This document shows, one piece after another, positions 1 through 12,700 of a stretch of DNA of 64,000 nucleotides. Source of the stretch: Prostheceraeus crozeri (lineage: Eukaryota > Platyhelminthes > Polycladida > Euryleptidae). Within the stretch, counting starts at the first letter, position 1, and each line of letters starts with the position of its first letter. Both the position numbers and the translations under genes were made by a program. Under the pieces are notes generated by a model. That model made no database searches. It was not told where the DNA came from and saw only the letters and a program-made list of their open reading frames with translations. The stretch is from contig CAJQUW010005311.1 of the NCBI GenBank assembly GCA_907163375.1, forward strand, positions 1 through 64,000, given 5' to 3'.

Positions 1-1018
1 CACCTGCGATGGGGATGGTGCATAGTACAGTATGAGAGATTACCACGCTTCTCCACACCCTTCAAACGCGCCAACTCTTCCTTCAACAAACTCACTTCCT
101 CAAGCGCTCAGCTCTTCACAGCATGCGCATCCTCACTTCGAGCTCTCGATCCCACTTCTCAAAACGTCATCACCGCTCTCTTTCTCTCTGCAACTGTTCC
201 TCTCCACTTCCACCATACCCTCTTTTGCAGCCTCGCGCCACACTCCCCTTCACTTTATGAGTCACGACTCTCAAGCTATTCAAACTTATCAAAACTTATC
301 GTCACGCTCAGCAGTCGCCCTCTTTCAGCGTACTCACTTACAGTCGCGATCCTGGGACACTCTTCCTTACTAACTTCTGTATGCACCTCACGTCATACCT
401 CTACATTCGGGGCTATAAGCACGGCACATCCATCACGTCTCTCTCGCTTACCGACACACAACTTCACACGGAACAGTCGACCTCTTCTCCTTTCTCTCAA
501 CGCACCCTCGGTGACATTGCCTAGCCGCCTAGGCGCTTGACTTCGATCTGTTTCGCGCGTTACGCGGCGCAACAGCCGTCGGGTACGGCACTAATCCGTC
601 CCACGCACTAAGCTTATCCTCACACGCTCACGCTCAGCACCAGCACCACTCGAATCACTCATTTCATACACATTCATCAATCCCCGCATGAAATCCCAAA
701 AACTACGCAAAACACTCACACGACATCACTCTAAACTCTTTTTTCTGAGGAAGTACCCCGCACCTCCAAATCTTACATCTCATTCACGTAAACACGCTTT
801 TTCCCTACATTTACACCGCACCTCTACCTGGTGGCACGCAACGATGCACACATTCCTCCTCCTCACAGCTACATTCCCTGCTTCACCAACACATCTCAGC
901 TTCTTTCATCAAAACTTTCGAAATTTTTCTGAATACACACTTCGAGTGCAACTCACTCGAAGGCATCATCCTTTCATCACCACCTCACATTACACACCAC
1001 ACAAAACCACACCTTAAC
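1..1018. other. Strand-asymmetric G-poor (C/T/A-rich) segment
   Basis: The top strand is dominated by C, T and A with runs such as CTCTTTCTCTCTGC, and G is scarce. The skew stops abruptly near 1018, where ordinary AT-rich sequence begins. Two long open frames (32-373 and 688-1017) exist here, but a G-poor strand rarely makes TAG or TGA, so they are expected by composition. Their translations are Ser/His/Thr/Leu-rich without recognisable motifs. On the opposite strand there is a short heptad-like Leu/Glu/Lys-rich stretch near 70-130, but stops lie close by. No function is assigned. Confidence 0.6.
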
Positions 1019-2533
1019 CGCAAACACTATGCGCAGCATTCTTTTTTATTGTGAAGGTGAAAATTCTCACCCCTAAAACACATCCCCACAACTGCATTTA
1101 AAAAAATTGTAGGCGTTTATTCACGTCTTTGGTCATTTTTCACTGCAAAGAAAAATGAGAAAGTTTGATATCAAACCTGAGCAGAGCGCAACGTATAGAA
1201 ATAAAATGTCAGTAATAGTGAGATTATGTTTTCAAAGGTCATGACTGCGTAATGCTATCAATACTTGAGGCATCAGCACAACGTTAAGCTGATGAAACCG
1301 TTACAGGTTATTGACTCAGAGGGGATCTTATCCCAACAACTTCCAAGGCCTCGGCTGAGGAATTGATAGATTTGAGTGTAGTGAGTGGACACTCGATCCC
1401 GTTCAACAGCCAGAAGGCCTTGTACTGATCACTAGGGAAGTGAGAGATCTTCCCCGATACCCGCTCTTTACAGCTGAAGACATCATTGTCACTGCACCGA
1501 AGTGGTAACAGGAACGCCGAGTCAAAGGTAGTGATCAGTAGCTGGGATCTAACCCCTCAAAGCTGCCTTAGACTTAGTTAAATTTCAAATCTGATAGCAG
1601 ATTTGAACTCAGCATACTTGAAAACCTTGAGAGAAACATCCCAAGTTGTTGCTTTGATCTGCTTGATAGCAAGCCGTAGAGAGCTTGATTCACCAGCGTT
1701 TTGCAAATGGAGATGTTTAGAGGCCCACCCACTGATCAAGATAGCTAAGATCTCAACAGATTGGCGTTCAAAGTCTGCTCACGTTGAGAGCTGTGGTCCA
1801 AATGCCCAACATGAGGTTTGCCCCAGCGGTTACGGTCTTAAATATGACACATTCCCTTGCCACACTTATCACTACGGCATCGTCCGCCGTCCCGATGGAA
1901 CACCCTGTCAGTGGAATATTACAGCAAAACTCTCCGTGTCTTGCTCGCTTTCAGTGAAAAGCCGCTTATACCATGAGAAGACTGGCTCAGACATCATTAA
2001 AAATGCTTTCATTGACTTCAGCAGGGTCGAAAACCCCAGAAAACCTCCAAAACTAGTGAATTTAAATTTTTCAACTTTTTAGCACTACTTATGAAATTTT
2101 ATAAGTATTCCATCACTTAGGGCAGGTCAATAGCGACCGAACCTTTTTTGAATCAAGTCAAACGGACTTGTAGAAGCAAAGTTACAAGCCTTTAAAGTTT
2201 TGGAGTCTTTTATGGCCTGGAGACGAAGGCCATCTCCTGGCGAACCTCGAAGTCTGACGCCTTAGCTGATATCAGCAATGAAATTTTCTAAGTCGGTTTC
2301 TTACAGAAACTTGGAATTTGGAATGTCCGAAGCTATCATCGGTAGTTTATTGACTGTATGTAGCGGGTTGATTTGTGATGACCGAATCCAGTCCGCGAGA
2401 TCTGCGTTGGCTTGCTTTTACCTAACCACATGTAATAAGCAATAACAACTATACTCAGATGATGAAACTTACCTAGATTGAGTCCACTGAAGGTAAATTT
2501 TGTAAACGTAGACATCGGGATTCAGGTTGATTG
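1019..2533. other. Unrecognised segment, possibly part of a decayed gene or repeat
   Basis: This part has a more balanced composition than the AT-rich DNA around it. One open frame at 1603-2082 (plus) is Cys-rich, with two short CxnC groups near the middle, but it contains no ATG at all and begins on TTG. No domain was recognised on either strand. It ends where the Tc1 element begins. It may be a fragment of a gene or of an unfamiliar repeat. Confidence 0.3.
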
Positions 2534-2535
2534 TA

Positions 2536-3950
2536 CAGTACTGTGGAAAAGTTTAGAATAATTGTTAGAGTTTATCAATTCGAAGATAATATTTAGTTTT
2601 ATAGATAAAAGTCGGCCACATAACATCACATTTCATATTTCGTTATCCCATAGTGATAGTTCAGCATGCATTACATGGAATTACATGTATCACATCAGTA
2701 TTTAATGGGACATCTTTTGTTGTTTTTTATCACTTCTAAAAGTCTCCGTGTCATTGATTCTATCAGTGATCTATACAGATCTTCAGTTATTTCAGTGCAC
2801 CAAACTTGCCAAATGTTTGACTTAAGTTACTCCAAGTTTGATGAATTTCTTGTGCAGACCTTCTTTTTGAGTAGCAACCATAAATTCTCTATTGGATTTA
2901 AGTCGGGACTGTTTCCCGGCCAGTGCAACACCTGTACATGGTTGTCCAGAAACCATTTCTTTGTTGTCTTCGCTGTATGGCACGGGGCCGAGTCTGCTGA
3001 AACACTGTGCAACCCTGAATCGTCATGAAATTAATGAGATGTTCATCCAGAACTTGTTGATAACGCTGTGCGTTCATCATACAACCTTTGGGTATGAAAT
3101 AGAGACCTGCACGACCAGCTGCTGAGAAGCTCCCCAGACCATTACACCTGGCGAATGCTTCACTGATGGAACCGTGTACTTGGGATCACAAGGATATGAG
3201 TCAGATGGCCGACGAACGAACTTTGTTGGGTTAGAAAACTGTCGAAACATGCTTTCGTCCGAGAACATGACCTTGGCCCACTGCTGTGAGGTCCAGTGCA
3301 TGTATTTTCGGCAGATGTTCAACATTTTCTGACGCATCGATGGTGTTATCAGCGGCTTCCGTAAGGGTTTGCGTGCACGTAACCCATAGTGTCGAGTCAG
3401 ACGTGTACGTATGCTGCTTGAATCCACGTTATCCAAAATGCCAGGAAACGATTTCTTGATTTCAGCAGACGTTATGTTTGACACAGTCTTGACTAAATGA
3501 ACAACTCGTCGATCGGTCCTCTCTGAAGTCACTCGCTGGCGTCCAGAGCGCTTCTTGGGAGACAATGACACATTGTGTTGAACACGTTTCATGGTTTTAG
3601 ACACGACTGATTGTGATATCTTAAACAAGACTGCAACCTCACTTTGCGACATTCCAGTTTTCACAAAATTCACTATCCGGATCTTGTCAATCTTAGATAA
3701 CTGCCTCGCCTTACCCATGGCTTCGATGTGAATCATCAGCATCTGTGTGGCTATTATACAGCTTGATCGGCGTTGAAGCAATATTTCATTAGCCACATAA
3801 TTTATTGGATATCACTATGAGACCAATCGGATGATAGCAATAATGCATTCGATTGCTGCTTAGATTTGAGGCAGATTTCAATCGAAAGAATGACTGTATT
3901 CAAAGCAACAATGCTATCTATCAATTATTCCAAACTATTCCACAGTACTG
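2536..3950 (-). mobile_element. Tc1/mariner (DD34E) transposon with TA duplication
   Basis: Terminal inverted repeats of 29 bp begin CAGTACTGTGGAA at 2536-2564 and 3922-3950, matching at 27 of 29 positions. The element is flanked by TA at 2534-2535 and 3951-3952, the Tc1/mariner target. Its length of 1415 bp is within the usual range for a full Tc1 element, and one transposase gene occupies most of it on the minus strand. The ends are nearly intact but the transposase is broken, so this is a complete but inactive copy. Confidence 0.93.
2695..3718 (-). pseudogene. Tc1-type transposase, broken (DD34E)
   Basis: The product would be a cut-and-paste transposase of about 340 residues, the normal Tc1 length. 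The start is set by MGKARQLS at 3718, the usual Tc1 N-terminus. An HTH follows (MSQSEVAVLFKISQSVVSK), then a GRQR hinge, then catalytic motifs VMFSDES (first Asp), DSAPCHT (second Asp) and PDLNPIENLW (Glu), with 34 residues between the last two. Reading it needs three repairs: a one-base loss near 3133 in the GVMVWG motif, another near 2999 just before the second Asp, and an in-frame TAA at 2827-2829. Downstream of that stop the frame runs on to TGA at 2695-2697. This is a decayed but recognisable DNA transposon gene. Confidence 0.9.
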
Positions 3951-3952
3951 TA

Positions 3953-4189
3953 CCTCAAACAAGTTTAAATCTTGAATACAATGGATAATAACAATCATAT
4001 CCAGTGGTATTCAGAACTATCGTAGATGAGGTTCATTAGGTCTGCTCCTAAATTTTGATGTCTGAAACCCACAAAAATACATGTACATTATAAGCGAATT
4101 AAGATAGTAAAACGCAGACAAACTGTGAACAATGATGTAAAACATAAACCATGTAGGCCTAGAGCTCTATAACGACACATAATAGAGAA
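3953..4189. other. AT-rich spacer
   Basis: No gene, RNA or terminal repeat was seen here. It lies between the Tc1 right end and the first sequence with clear similarity to the X repeat. Confidence 0.5.
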
Positions 4190-6003
4190 GTATATGACAC
4201 AGAAGTGAGCACTATTTTTTGTAAGATGAAAGAAGGTGATAATTAATCTAAACTATTTTTATATTTTATCATTCCAATAATTTACAACAGCACGAGTTAA
4301 TCGACAACAGCACATTTTCCCAGGATGGACAGCATGCCGTTAAAGCAGAAAGCCCGATGAATTTGATATTTCATTTAAAATGATTTCTCCTTTAGCTGAA
4401 ATAAATAACAACGTACCCCAAAATGGTTTACTTACGCATCCAAACCAACCATGTAGTGAAACATTCGAACCTGTGACTGATTTTCAAAGTTTGCGACTTG
4501 TTGCCAAACAGGGTTGAGAAGGGAAGAACGTGGTCCCGGCGGAAATTCACATTTCAAGGAGGCTCAAAAAGGCAAAAAAAATAATATTTAAGACCGAGCT
4601 ATTACTAATGCAAATCCGCAAAAATTCTCATCCCTGTAAATATTACAAAATAATTTTCAATCCCAATTCACGACCTTATATTTTAAATAAAGCTTCTTGT
4701 AATGACACCCGACGTCCTGCATGCTGACTTGATCACGGAAATAACCCAATGCTGCTAAAATCAAAACATTGGGAGGCAGTGACAAGAATAGCCTTTACAA
4801 CATATTTACACATTACAAAATATTGTCGATCACATCAGTCTGCAGCGAAATGCTTCAAGGATTAACAGCAGAAATACATATTCAACACTGAAAAAACGAA
4901 TCATTCGGAAGCAGCTACAGAGAATCGCAAAAAATCACTTGTCACAGTCGGCAGACGATGAAACGTCAGGTGTCATTTTTGGAAGTTTTATTCAATTATG
5001 TAAGGTCTTAAATTGGGAATGAAATTCTGTTTTTTTTTCAACCAATGGCCAACCTCCCGTGAGACTATAAACTGAAACATTAGCATACACACGGAATTTA
5101 AATGGCATGAATAATCACTGTGGTATGGCATGACTTTCTTCTTTTGATTATATTTGTTTGCTTATAAGAATGCTTTCAATTACCTTATCTCTTTTTCATG
5201 TAATAGGCCTAATTAAACAACCCACTGACTAAGATATACTATATTACACGTAGGCCTGACAAAACGACAGACGGCTTGCTCGTAAACTACATTATCGAAT
5301 AGCATCAATCAGCGAATTGAATTTCTTAAGATGGAGTTCAACGTATAGCAAAGTTCGTCAAGGTAACAAAGTTAAAAAACAAGCTAATGACTAATTAATC
5401 TTCAATAGGTGCAGAATAGGCTATGATTTAAAAGAAAATTTTAATCATAAAATGTCTAAAAATTTTAAAAATACTTACTAGAAGGACAAACAACGCTTCT
5501 CCTCTCCTCATGTGTAATGAATTGGCGAGTAAGTCGTTCTGTTCAAAATTATGTTTTTCACTTATATATTGAAAAGATCCTATTTAACAGTCTGCCCATT
5601 CAGATGATAAGAGGACAGGTCTGTTTCCAATCAAAATACCAGATCTAGCTAACACAGCGGGATTACGCTATTTAAAATCTACCAGGTGTGTAAGAGAATT
5701 AATATTAGTTCCTTAAGCTAAAACGTGAAATGGAATTCTACAAAATAAGGACATTCTTATGTTTATTCACCACTCCTGTTTTTAGAAAATATGATTCAAT
5801 AACAAGGATCGAACTTTCCATCTCCTATCAACGATCCTGATGAATTACGCGATTAATTCTTTAATCAAATACATATTTTATTTTGTAACTTCAGGACGAT
5901 TAGAATGATTGGCTTAGAATCTGTTACTATACAAGTTACCTATTGATGCGGTTTTTTCACCTGATTTACGAGTGCGATTTATTTGCTACTCACATGTCCT
6001 AAT
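4190..6003 (+). repeat. Old diverged copy of repeat family X, first part
   Basis: Blocks here match the young X copy at 14777-18337 in order and orientation. 4190-4480 matches about 16018-16300 (shared words include CAATAATTTACAACAGCAC). 5250-5330 matches about 16345-16400 (CATTATCGA then ATCAATCAGCGAATT). 5790-6003 matches about 16905-17108 (GATTAATTCTTTAA and GATTTATTTGCTACTCACAT). A single out-of-place copy of the 124-bp internal repeat unit lies at about 4735-4870. The middle (5330-5790) does not align by eye. Divergence is much greater than between the two young copies. The copy is interrupted at 6003 by a hAT insertion and resumes at 9390. Confidence 0.8.
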
Positions 6004-6263
6004 CAGTGGCGTGCGGTGGTCTCAAGCGGTGGGCATGCGATATATTTAGTCTACCATAGTGCATGATAACATGTATGCCTAGCCTTTATAATCTATGTAC
6101 ATGCTGCATGTTATAAGTTATATGTACATGTACAAGATCAGCTTATTACCAGCCAATAGGCTACTTATTATAATTTCCAACACATTCATTTACATGTAGT
6201 ATTCACAAAACAACTAGTATTATACATTGCAGGTATATTGTGTATAAAATTGAAAAATAAAAA

Positions 6264-6660
6264 TCATTTAAAGATTAGATCCATTCTTCGAGACTTCTTG
6301 ATAAAGTCATTGATGACAGTGTCGTAGAAGACGGAGGAGTTGTCCTGCAATTTATTCAACAACTCCTTCTCGATGGCGATAACGGCGAGAGCTGACAATC
6401 TCTCTTCACCTTGACTGGTCCTAGTGAAGAATTGATCCGCTTTAGTGCAGAAAATGATCGTTCACAGGACGCCGTGGTACTGGGAAAGGTCAGTGCCAAT
6501 TTCGTGAATTTGTTTGTCTCAGGCAGCGTTGCACCCAAATTTTGTCTTTCGAAATAAACATTCAGTTCTTGGATATTGTACGTACGAAATTCATTACTTT
6601 TGTAAAGAACGATCAACTCATTGCGCAACCGAGGAAAATCAAATAAATGGCCGTAGCCTA
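6264..6660 (-). pseudogene. hAT transposase C-terminal dimerisation domain, fragment
   Basis: The minus strand encodes the hAT C-terminal domain: an FPRLRNEL stretch, then LALTFPSTTASCERSFSALK, the highly conserved dimerisation signature of the hAT group close to ZMYM/52K-repressor-like proteins. After a one-base frameshift near 6400 the frame continues with RTSQGEERLSALAVIAIEK and ends at TGA 6264-6266. The BED finger and the catalytic core with its Asp and Glu residues are missing. It lies directly inside the left end of the hAT element, as expected for the 3' end of the gene. It is non-functional. Confidence 0.85.
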
Positions 6661-6768
6661 CTTGTCTTTAAACTCGTCAAACAGAGTTTGCAGAAATTGC
6701 TCACAGTAACATGATTACCGCCAGATTACAAAGCGTGTGGCTTTCATACATTGTGTGCACTGAGAGGC

Positions 6769-9017
6769 CAGGGAATTATAGATAGTGTATCGGGAAGAAC
6801 AATGCACGATGTTGCGAAATCTGCCTTGACAGGGAGAGGGTTAACATCTCGCGCTGCAGTGACTGCTTACATGACAAAGATAGAGCGAGAAGCTGTCCCT
6901 TCCAAGTTCCAATGCATGCGATAACGTGACTCACACTTTTCATTACCTATGTGTAAATGTGTTAGCTGGGACATTGCTTCGTCTTGCTGACTATCAGACT
7001 CCGATTCTCAACTTCGCTCGCCATAACGTGCATTACCGTGTAACATATATTTTAAAGACAACGTTCAACCGATGGTGTTTTTGTGCTGCGTTCCTAATTG
7101 TCGCAGTGGCTATAAGCCCAGGAAAATTAGGTCATTGAGAAATGCTCAATGTTTCAGTTTCCAACAGACCCTGCTCTACATTCAAGATGGATGTCTGCTA
7201 TCCCACGAAAGGATTTTACTCCTAATGAGAATCACAGTGTGTGTGATTCTTCAACACTTCAACGACCACGACTTCGAAACAACGTCGACCGACTCACGTG
7301 AAAGTAGACGGGAGAGTAGATTATCGCAAATTCTTCAGAAGAAACGATTGAAATCAACGGCAATTCCTTCAGTGTTCCCAGAGTGTCCTAAATATTTCAC
7401 CAAATCTCCAACTGTTCCCCGATCTTCAAATTCGACTGCTGATTCCCGACGGTCCTTTGAGAACAATAGAATTGAGAATTTGATCAGAGAATCTATTGAG
7501 GAAGATTCGTTTGATTCTCTCGATGCTCTGCGTTCGAAACTAAGTGATTCTTCAAGTCACCCTCTCCCCACCAATATTGTGAAGGTAGATCATCAGTCGT
7601 GTTTGATTTTTATGTACATCAGTGTTTCTAACATCGAACTTATGGCTCCTGTTCACAAAGCTACGGTGATCGTCGACGAAAGCATGAGCGTGCGAGTATT
7701 CGTGCTGTCATCAAAGTTAGCGAATTCCAACTTTCGCCATATCTTCAGTGGAGATAAAGTAAAAACTATTTCTCAACTTTGTAACGTTATTGCCTATACG
7801 AAGAATTTGTCAGAAAAACATTTAGATAACAACAGTAGCTCTCAGTACCTAGAACTCGCTGCTTCTTTTCTTGAAACATTTTTAGATTGTGAAAGTCAAT
7901 CAGATGACCCCGAATTTGAAATGTACCACCTAGTAAATTTTGTTATTGAGCAGCTACGACTTTGTCAAGTACCAAAGAATGCCAGAAAATATTCATGTAA
8001 GACGTTGGCACTTTCTTTTTGTGGCAGATTACAAGTGCATCTTTGTATAATAAATTAAGAGATATTTTCATTCTGCCCTCTATGACTACGCTGCGTTCAT
8101 TGTCTAGAGGATCTGCAGTTGAAACCTGTTCGATTGATCTCGAGTATCTGCAAAGGAGATCAAGTTTTTTGGATGACAGAGAAAAAATTGCTACATTGAT
8201 GATCGACAAAGTCTATACTGCTCAGCGTGTAGAATTCAGTAATGGACAATTTGTAGGTTATACATCGGATGGCATACCCGCCAAGACCGTTTTAACTTTT
8301 ATGATTCAGTCGTCTTGTTCAAAATATAAGGATGTAGTGTGTTTAATCCCTGTGTTTCGATTTAATTCCGATATTTTGTACAATGAGTTTATGAGTGTCA
8401 TTCGTCAAATTGATTCACTTTTTCATGTTGTTGCTGTTTCAACTGACAATCATGTGATCAACCGCTCTTTTTTCAAGCGACCATATTCTCACACGAATGT
8501 ACAATTGTTTGTCAAAGAATGAACTAAAACGAGTGAACAAAAACGATGAGTCGGCAAGTATTACAAAAAAATGCAGGAAACTTCAGAGTGATTTTTGATG
8601 TACACAATGGTTGTCAAATCATGTAAATATGATGTTGTAAATATTCCTTCATTTTCTGTAAATAGTTCTTGCAATATTTTCTTATTTGTTGGATGAATGT
8701 TTTAACACGAATTTTTGTAAATATTGCAAAATTATGTAAAAAAACAAGAAACTGTTGAGAAATGCTGCAAACTGTAATAAATTTTCTTGTCATATTCTTC
8801 ATTGCTTTAATTATTTATATAGTGTATAAAGATGGGGATGTGCGTATATACATGAGTTATGATATGCAATTAATAGTTGTACATAGCGATTTAGTATCTT
8901 GACTTAGGTAACATGAGTCGTAGTGTTCTAAACTACTAATGAAAGTAACCCTCATTATGTCAGTAGTGCGACGTTGTTGTTCTTCCCGTAACAAAAGATA
9001 TAATCTATAATTCCCTG
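6769..9017 (+). mobile_element. P-like (THAP9-type) transposon inserted in the hAT
   Basis: Imperfect inverted termini share CAGGGAATTATAGAT (6769 onward, and its complement ending at 9017), followed by a common CGGGAAGAACAA block on each side. The flanks are TGAGAGGC (6761-6768) and TGAGTGGC (9018-9025), an 8-bp duplication with one change, which fits the P superfamily. The single gene it carries has a THAP finger and a P-type nuclease start. At 2249 bp, with about 500 bp of non-coding sequence at its 3' end, it has lost the last part of the transposase gene. Confidence 0.88.
7072..8522 (+). pseudogene. THAP-domain P-element-like transposase, broken and 3'-truncated
   Basis: The ATG at 7072 starts MVFLCCVPNCRSGYKP, the first half of a C2CH THAP DNA-binding domain. 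The rest of the finger is split between frames: FPTDPALHSRWMSA lies in the next frame around 7160-7230, and QHFNDHDFE returns to the first frame near 7255. A linker rich in Ser and Arg follows. Around 8020 the frame changes again and enters the P-type RNase H-like domain, with IDKVYTAQRVEF and NGQFVGYTSDG (first catalytic Asp) and STDNHVINRSFF (second Asp). Coding stops at 8522, before the third acidic residue expected in P/THAP9 transposases. At least three frameshifts and a lost C-terminus make it inactive. Confidence 0.83.
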
Positions 9018-9389
9018 TGAGTGGCATGCACAGAACTACAGCGAGAGTTTTCCTTCTCTAATTTGCGAGCATGTGATAGAGCGACCGAATGCTCCCGCCT
9101 CTGTACGCTGACGCCTGGCTTCATCGCCGCTGTATGAGGAGTCAATGCATAATGAATGGGAGGGTGGATGCGGCGATGCCTCCACTAAATATTCACCCAG
9201 TTATGTAATTCATTTATGAAGATGGAATTTTGTGATGTCGTCATACGCCCTACTGACAATTGGAAGGCCATCTAACTGATACTTAATGAAATAAACGTGT
9301 TGAACATAATGAATAATCAGATTACTCAAATTTGCATACGCATTCGCCGCATGCATCGCATACATGGACCGCACGCCACTGGTCCTAAT

Positions 9390-9736
9390 ATTGTTGACGC
9401 ACCATATACACTCCATTTTATATATCCGCGGTGATAATCTTTAACAAAGGATGGCTTCAATGAATAGAGAAAACTGCAACGTCAGCTGTTCGACGAGTTG
9501 ATTCACACCCACACACCGCATGAGGAATCCGTGAACTGACTGATAAGACGTAGCGCGCGGCGAAGAAAGGCATTGCAATGTTCGAATTCGGGAGGCTCGC
9601 CATCATCAAGACATGATAATCCCCTTTTAGAATAGGTCAGAAACATAATTTAGATAACTACAGTGGTCGGGAAGCATTAGAATGAAGTCATGGTTTATAA
9701 ATAATCATGAAAACTGACTATCGAACATACATACTC
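9390..9736 (+). repeat. Old copy of repeat X, second part
   Basis: Continues the old X copy after the hAT insertion. It matches 17110-17460 of the young right-hand copy in direct orientation; shared words include CGCACCATATACACTCCAT, GAGGAATCCGTGAACTGACTG and GACATGATAATCCCC. It stops exactly where the young left X copy begins. Confidence 0.88.
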
Positions 9737-12700
9737 CCCGGGACGAGCAAACCGAATAATTTTGTTAGAAACTTGCTAGCTGTTTGCTAATTTTGTGAAA
9801 AATAGAAATTTTGATAAATTCCTACTATGTTTGCTAATTTTGTTAGAGGCCTACCAGTTTCTAAGCAAAATAATGAAATTATAAAAAACTTTTTCATTTT
9901 GTTAAATATTTATGAAATATTAGTCAAATTATCCTAAATATCAGAACAAAACATTAACTAAATACATGTTTTCAGATAAGATCTGATATGCCATCCAAAA
10001 CGCAGTGTGTTGTCAGGAGCATTAAACTTTTGATTGACAAGAATCGATGAGAAATTGTCACAATAGTCATTGATTCACTATCTCTCATTGAAGACCTGTG
10101 ATTCGATGCTTGGTCAAATGAGCTTGAAAATAAGTTTCAGCACGAATGTGGCAATCAGATCTTCGAAATTGTATGTTTTACTTCCATATTGCTTGTATGA
10201 ATCTTGTGTATTATCTTTGTGAAAACTACTCGATACGTCATGATATGAGCCTTAAATCGAAGAAACAGTTTAAGTCGTGTGAAATTTCACCGACTCTGAG
10301 ATCCTATCGAACTGTAGTAATCGCTTCGAACTTGCTCTAATCGTTCTCAGGAAACGATAGGAATTCCCGTGACGAGAATCCTATATTGGGTGCTATATTT
10401 AGAAGTCTATGTATAAGGCGCTCAGAGAGTTGCTATAATTTCCCGATGTTTCACGAGTGTCTCACGAGCATGTTGCACGAGTAATCAGTTTTCATGATTA
10501 TTTCTAAAGCATTACTTTATTCTAATGCATCCCAACCTCTGCAATTATCTAATTTATATTTCTGACCTATTCTGAGAGGGGATTATCATGTCTTCAAGAT
10601 GGCGAGCCTCCCGACTTCGAACATTGCAAAGCATTTCTTCGCCGCGCTCTACGTCTACCAGTCAGTTCACGGATTCCTCATGTAGTGTGTGGGTGTGATT
10701 CCGCTCGTCAAAGTGAAGACTGATGGCGCTGTTTTCTCTATTCATTGAAGATAATATGCATGTTGCCATCCTTTGTTTAAGATCATTAGCGTTGATTGTC
10801 CAGATGGAGTGTATATGGTGCGTCACTATTATTCAGACATGTGAGTAGCAAATAAATCGTACTTGTAAATCAAGCGTAAAAACAGATGACTTGAAAAAAC
10901 ATTCTAAGCCAACCATTCAAATTATAATGTCCTTCAATTACCAAATAAAATGTACATTCAGTTAAAGAATTAATCGTGTGATTCATCATGATAGGAGGTG
11001 GAGACTTCGATCCTTGATGATGAGGCATATTTCCCAAAAATAGTGGTAAATATACATTAATTTCCTCCATAAAAAATTGCAAGCGTTCCCCGGATTCTCT
11101 ATTAGAATCCGCAGCTGCGGCTGTCTTTCAGTGGGTGTTTCATTTGGGAGCTGGTCGGTACGATGATGATAGTGTGGTCCCTCATCAAATCGTATCAAAT
11201 CATAAGAAAGATAACTCTCTGAAATTCATTCTGAATCAGCATCGATTATAGAGAGAGAATCCATATTCTATGGACAATCCTCACCATGACAGCGCGCACC
11301 GCTTAGCAATGTGCACAGCAGTCGTCTCATGCGTCATTGAATCTACTGAAAATCTATTCTTGAGAGAGAAAGGGATAACTAAAAAGTAGACCACCAATGT
11401 GGCATTGAAACTGTCTAAGATACATGACTGAAGTGAAGTGGTCGTGCTAAAAATCAGGATCACAGGGCTTCTTTGGGACCACACTATTATCAATGTACCA
11501 GCTGGTCGTATGGAAAAAGATTGAATCTTCTTTTAATTCGCTGATTGATACTGTCGATAATGTAGCTTGTGTGCACATCTAAACCGTCGTTTGCCAGGCC
11601 TACATGCAAGGTTGGCATATTTTTTTAAATACGAATTTTTGTGGTTTCATAGGTCAAATGCTTCACTGTATAATTTGGATTTGTGCAAGACATTTGAGGG
11701 TACATTATTGTTACTGATTTCAGTTAATGGGGAAATTATTTGACATCAAATATCAAATCGGCTTTTCTGCTTAACCGGCATATGTTGTCCACCGTGGGAA
11801 AATGTGTTATGGATTAATTTGTGCTGTTGTAAATTATTGGGATGATAAAAGATACTAAGATAGTTAAAAATATCACCTAATTCATTCTTATAATAGAAGC
11901 TCGATCAAAACCTGTGTCATTTACTATTTTTCAGTTTTTATATTCTGTATGGCCTATTCCTTCTCTTATGTGCGTCAAACACATTCAATACTTTTTGCAG
12001 CAAAAACTCTATTGTGCATTTCAGACCGCAATATCATTGTCTATCAAAGAGATATCATAAATGGGAACTGATTGAAACTGACCAAACCAGTACAATTGAT
12101 GGTAGAGGAACAATTACGACAGTTCTGTAGGCTGACATCTGCTGATGAGGTGAGTCTTTAAATTATGTGATACTTTGCCACTGCCTCCGAATGTTTTGGC
12201 TTTAGCAGCAGTGAGTTTTTCTGCTGTTAATCCTTGGAGCATTTCGTAGCAGGATGACTTCCATCAACAGTTATAATGTATAAATATGTAGGGCTATTCT
12301 TGTCACTGCCTCCGAATGTTTTGGCTTTAGCAGCAGTGAGTTTTTCTGCTGTTAATCCTTGGAGCATTTCGTAGCAGGATGACTTCCATCAACAGTTATA
12401 ATGTATAAATATGTAGGGCTATTCTTGTCACTGCCTCCGAATGTTTTGGCTTTAGCAGCAGTGAGTTTTTCTGCTGTTAATCCTTGGAGCATTTCGTAGC
12501 AGGATGACTTCCATCAACAGTTATAATGTATAAATATGTAGGGCTATTCTTGTCACTGCCTCCGAATGTTTTGGCTTTAGCAGCAGTGAGTTTTTCTGCT
12601 GTTAATCCTTGGAGCATTTCGTAGCAGGATGACTTCGATCAACAGTTATAATGTATAAATATGTAGGGGGGGGGGCTATTCTTGTCACTGCCTCCGAATG

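Larger units (their letters stand above)
6004..9381 (-). mobile_element. hAT transposon relic with 8-bp duplication, containing a P-like insertion
   Basis: The ends are CAGTGGCGTGCGGT at 6004 and its reverse complement ending at 9381, 14 bp identical. Both are flanked by the same 8 bp, GTCCTAAT (5996-6003 and 9382-9389), the duplication size of hAT elements. Removing the insertion rejoins two parts of the old X copy: the flanks then read through as in the young X copies. Without the 2.2-kb P-like element inside it, this hAT is only about 1.1 kb and keeps just the C-terminal part of its transposase, so it is a deletion derivative. Confidence 0.93.

Noticed and set aside
32-1017. Two open frames of 113 and 109 codons at the left edge
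   Set aside because: They lie on a G-poor strand where stops are rare; the translations are compositional and without motifs.
1603-2082. 159-codon frame as a gene
   Set aside because: It contains no ATG (starts on TTG) and no recognised domain; kept only as an observation.
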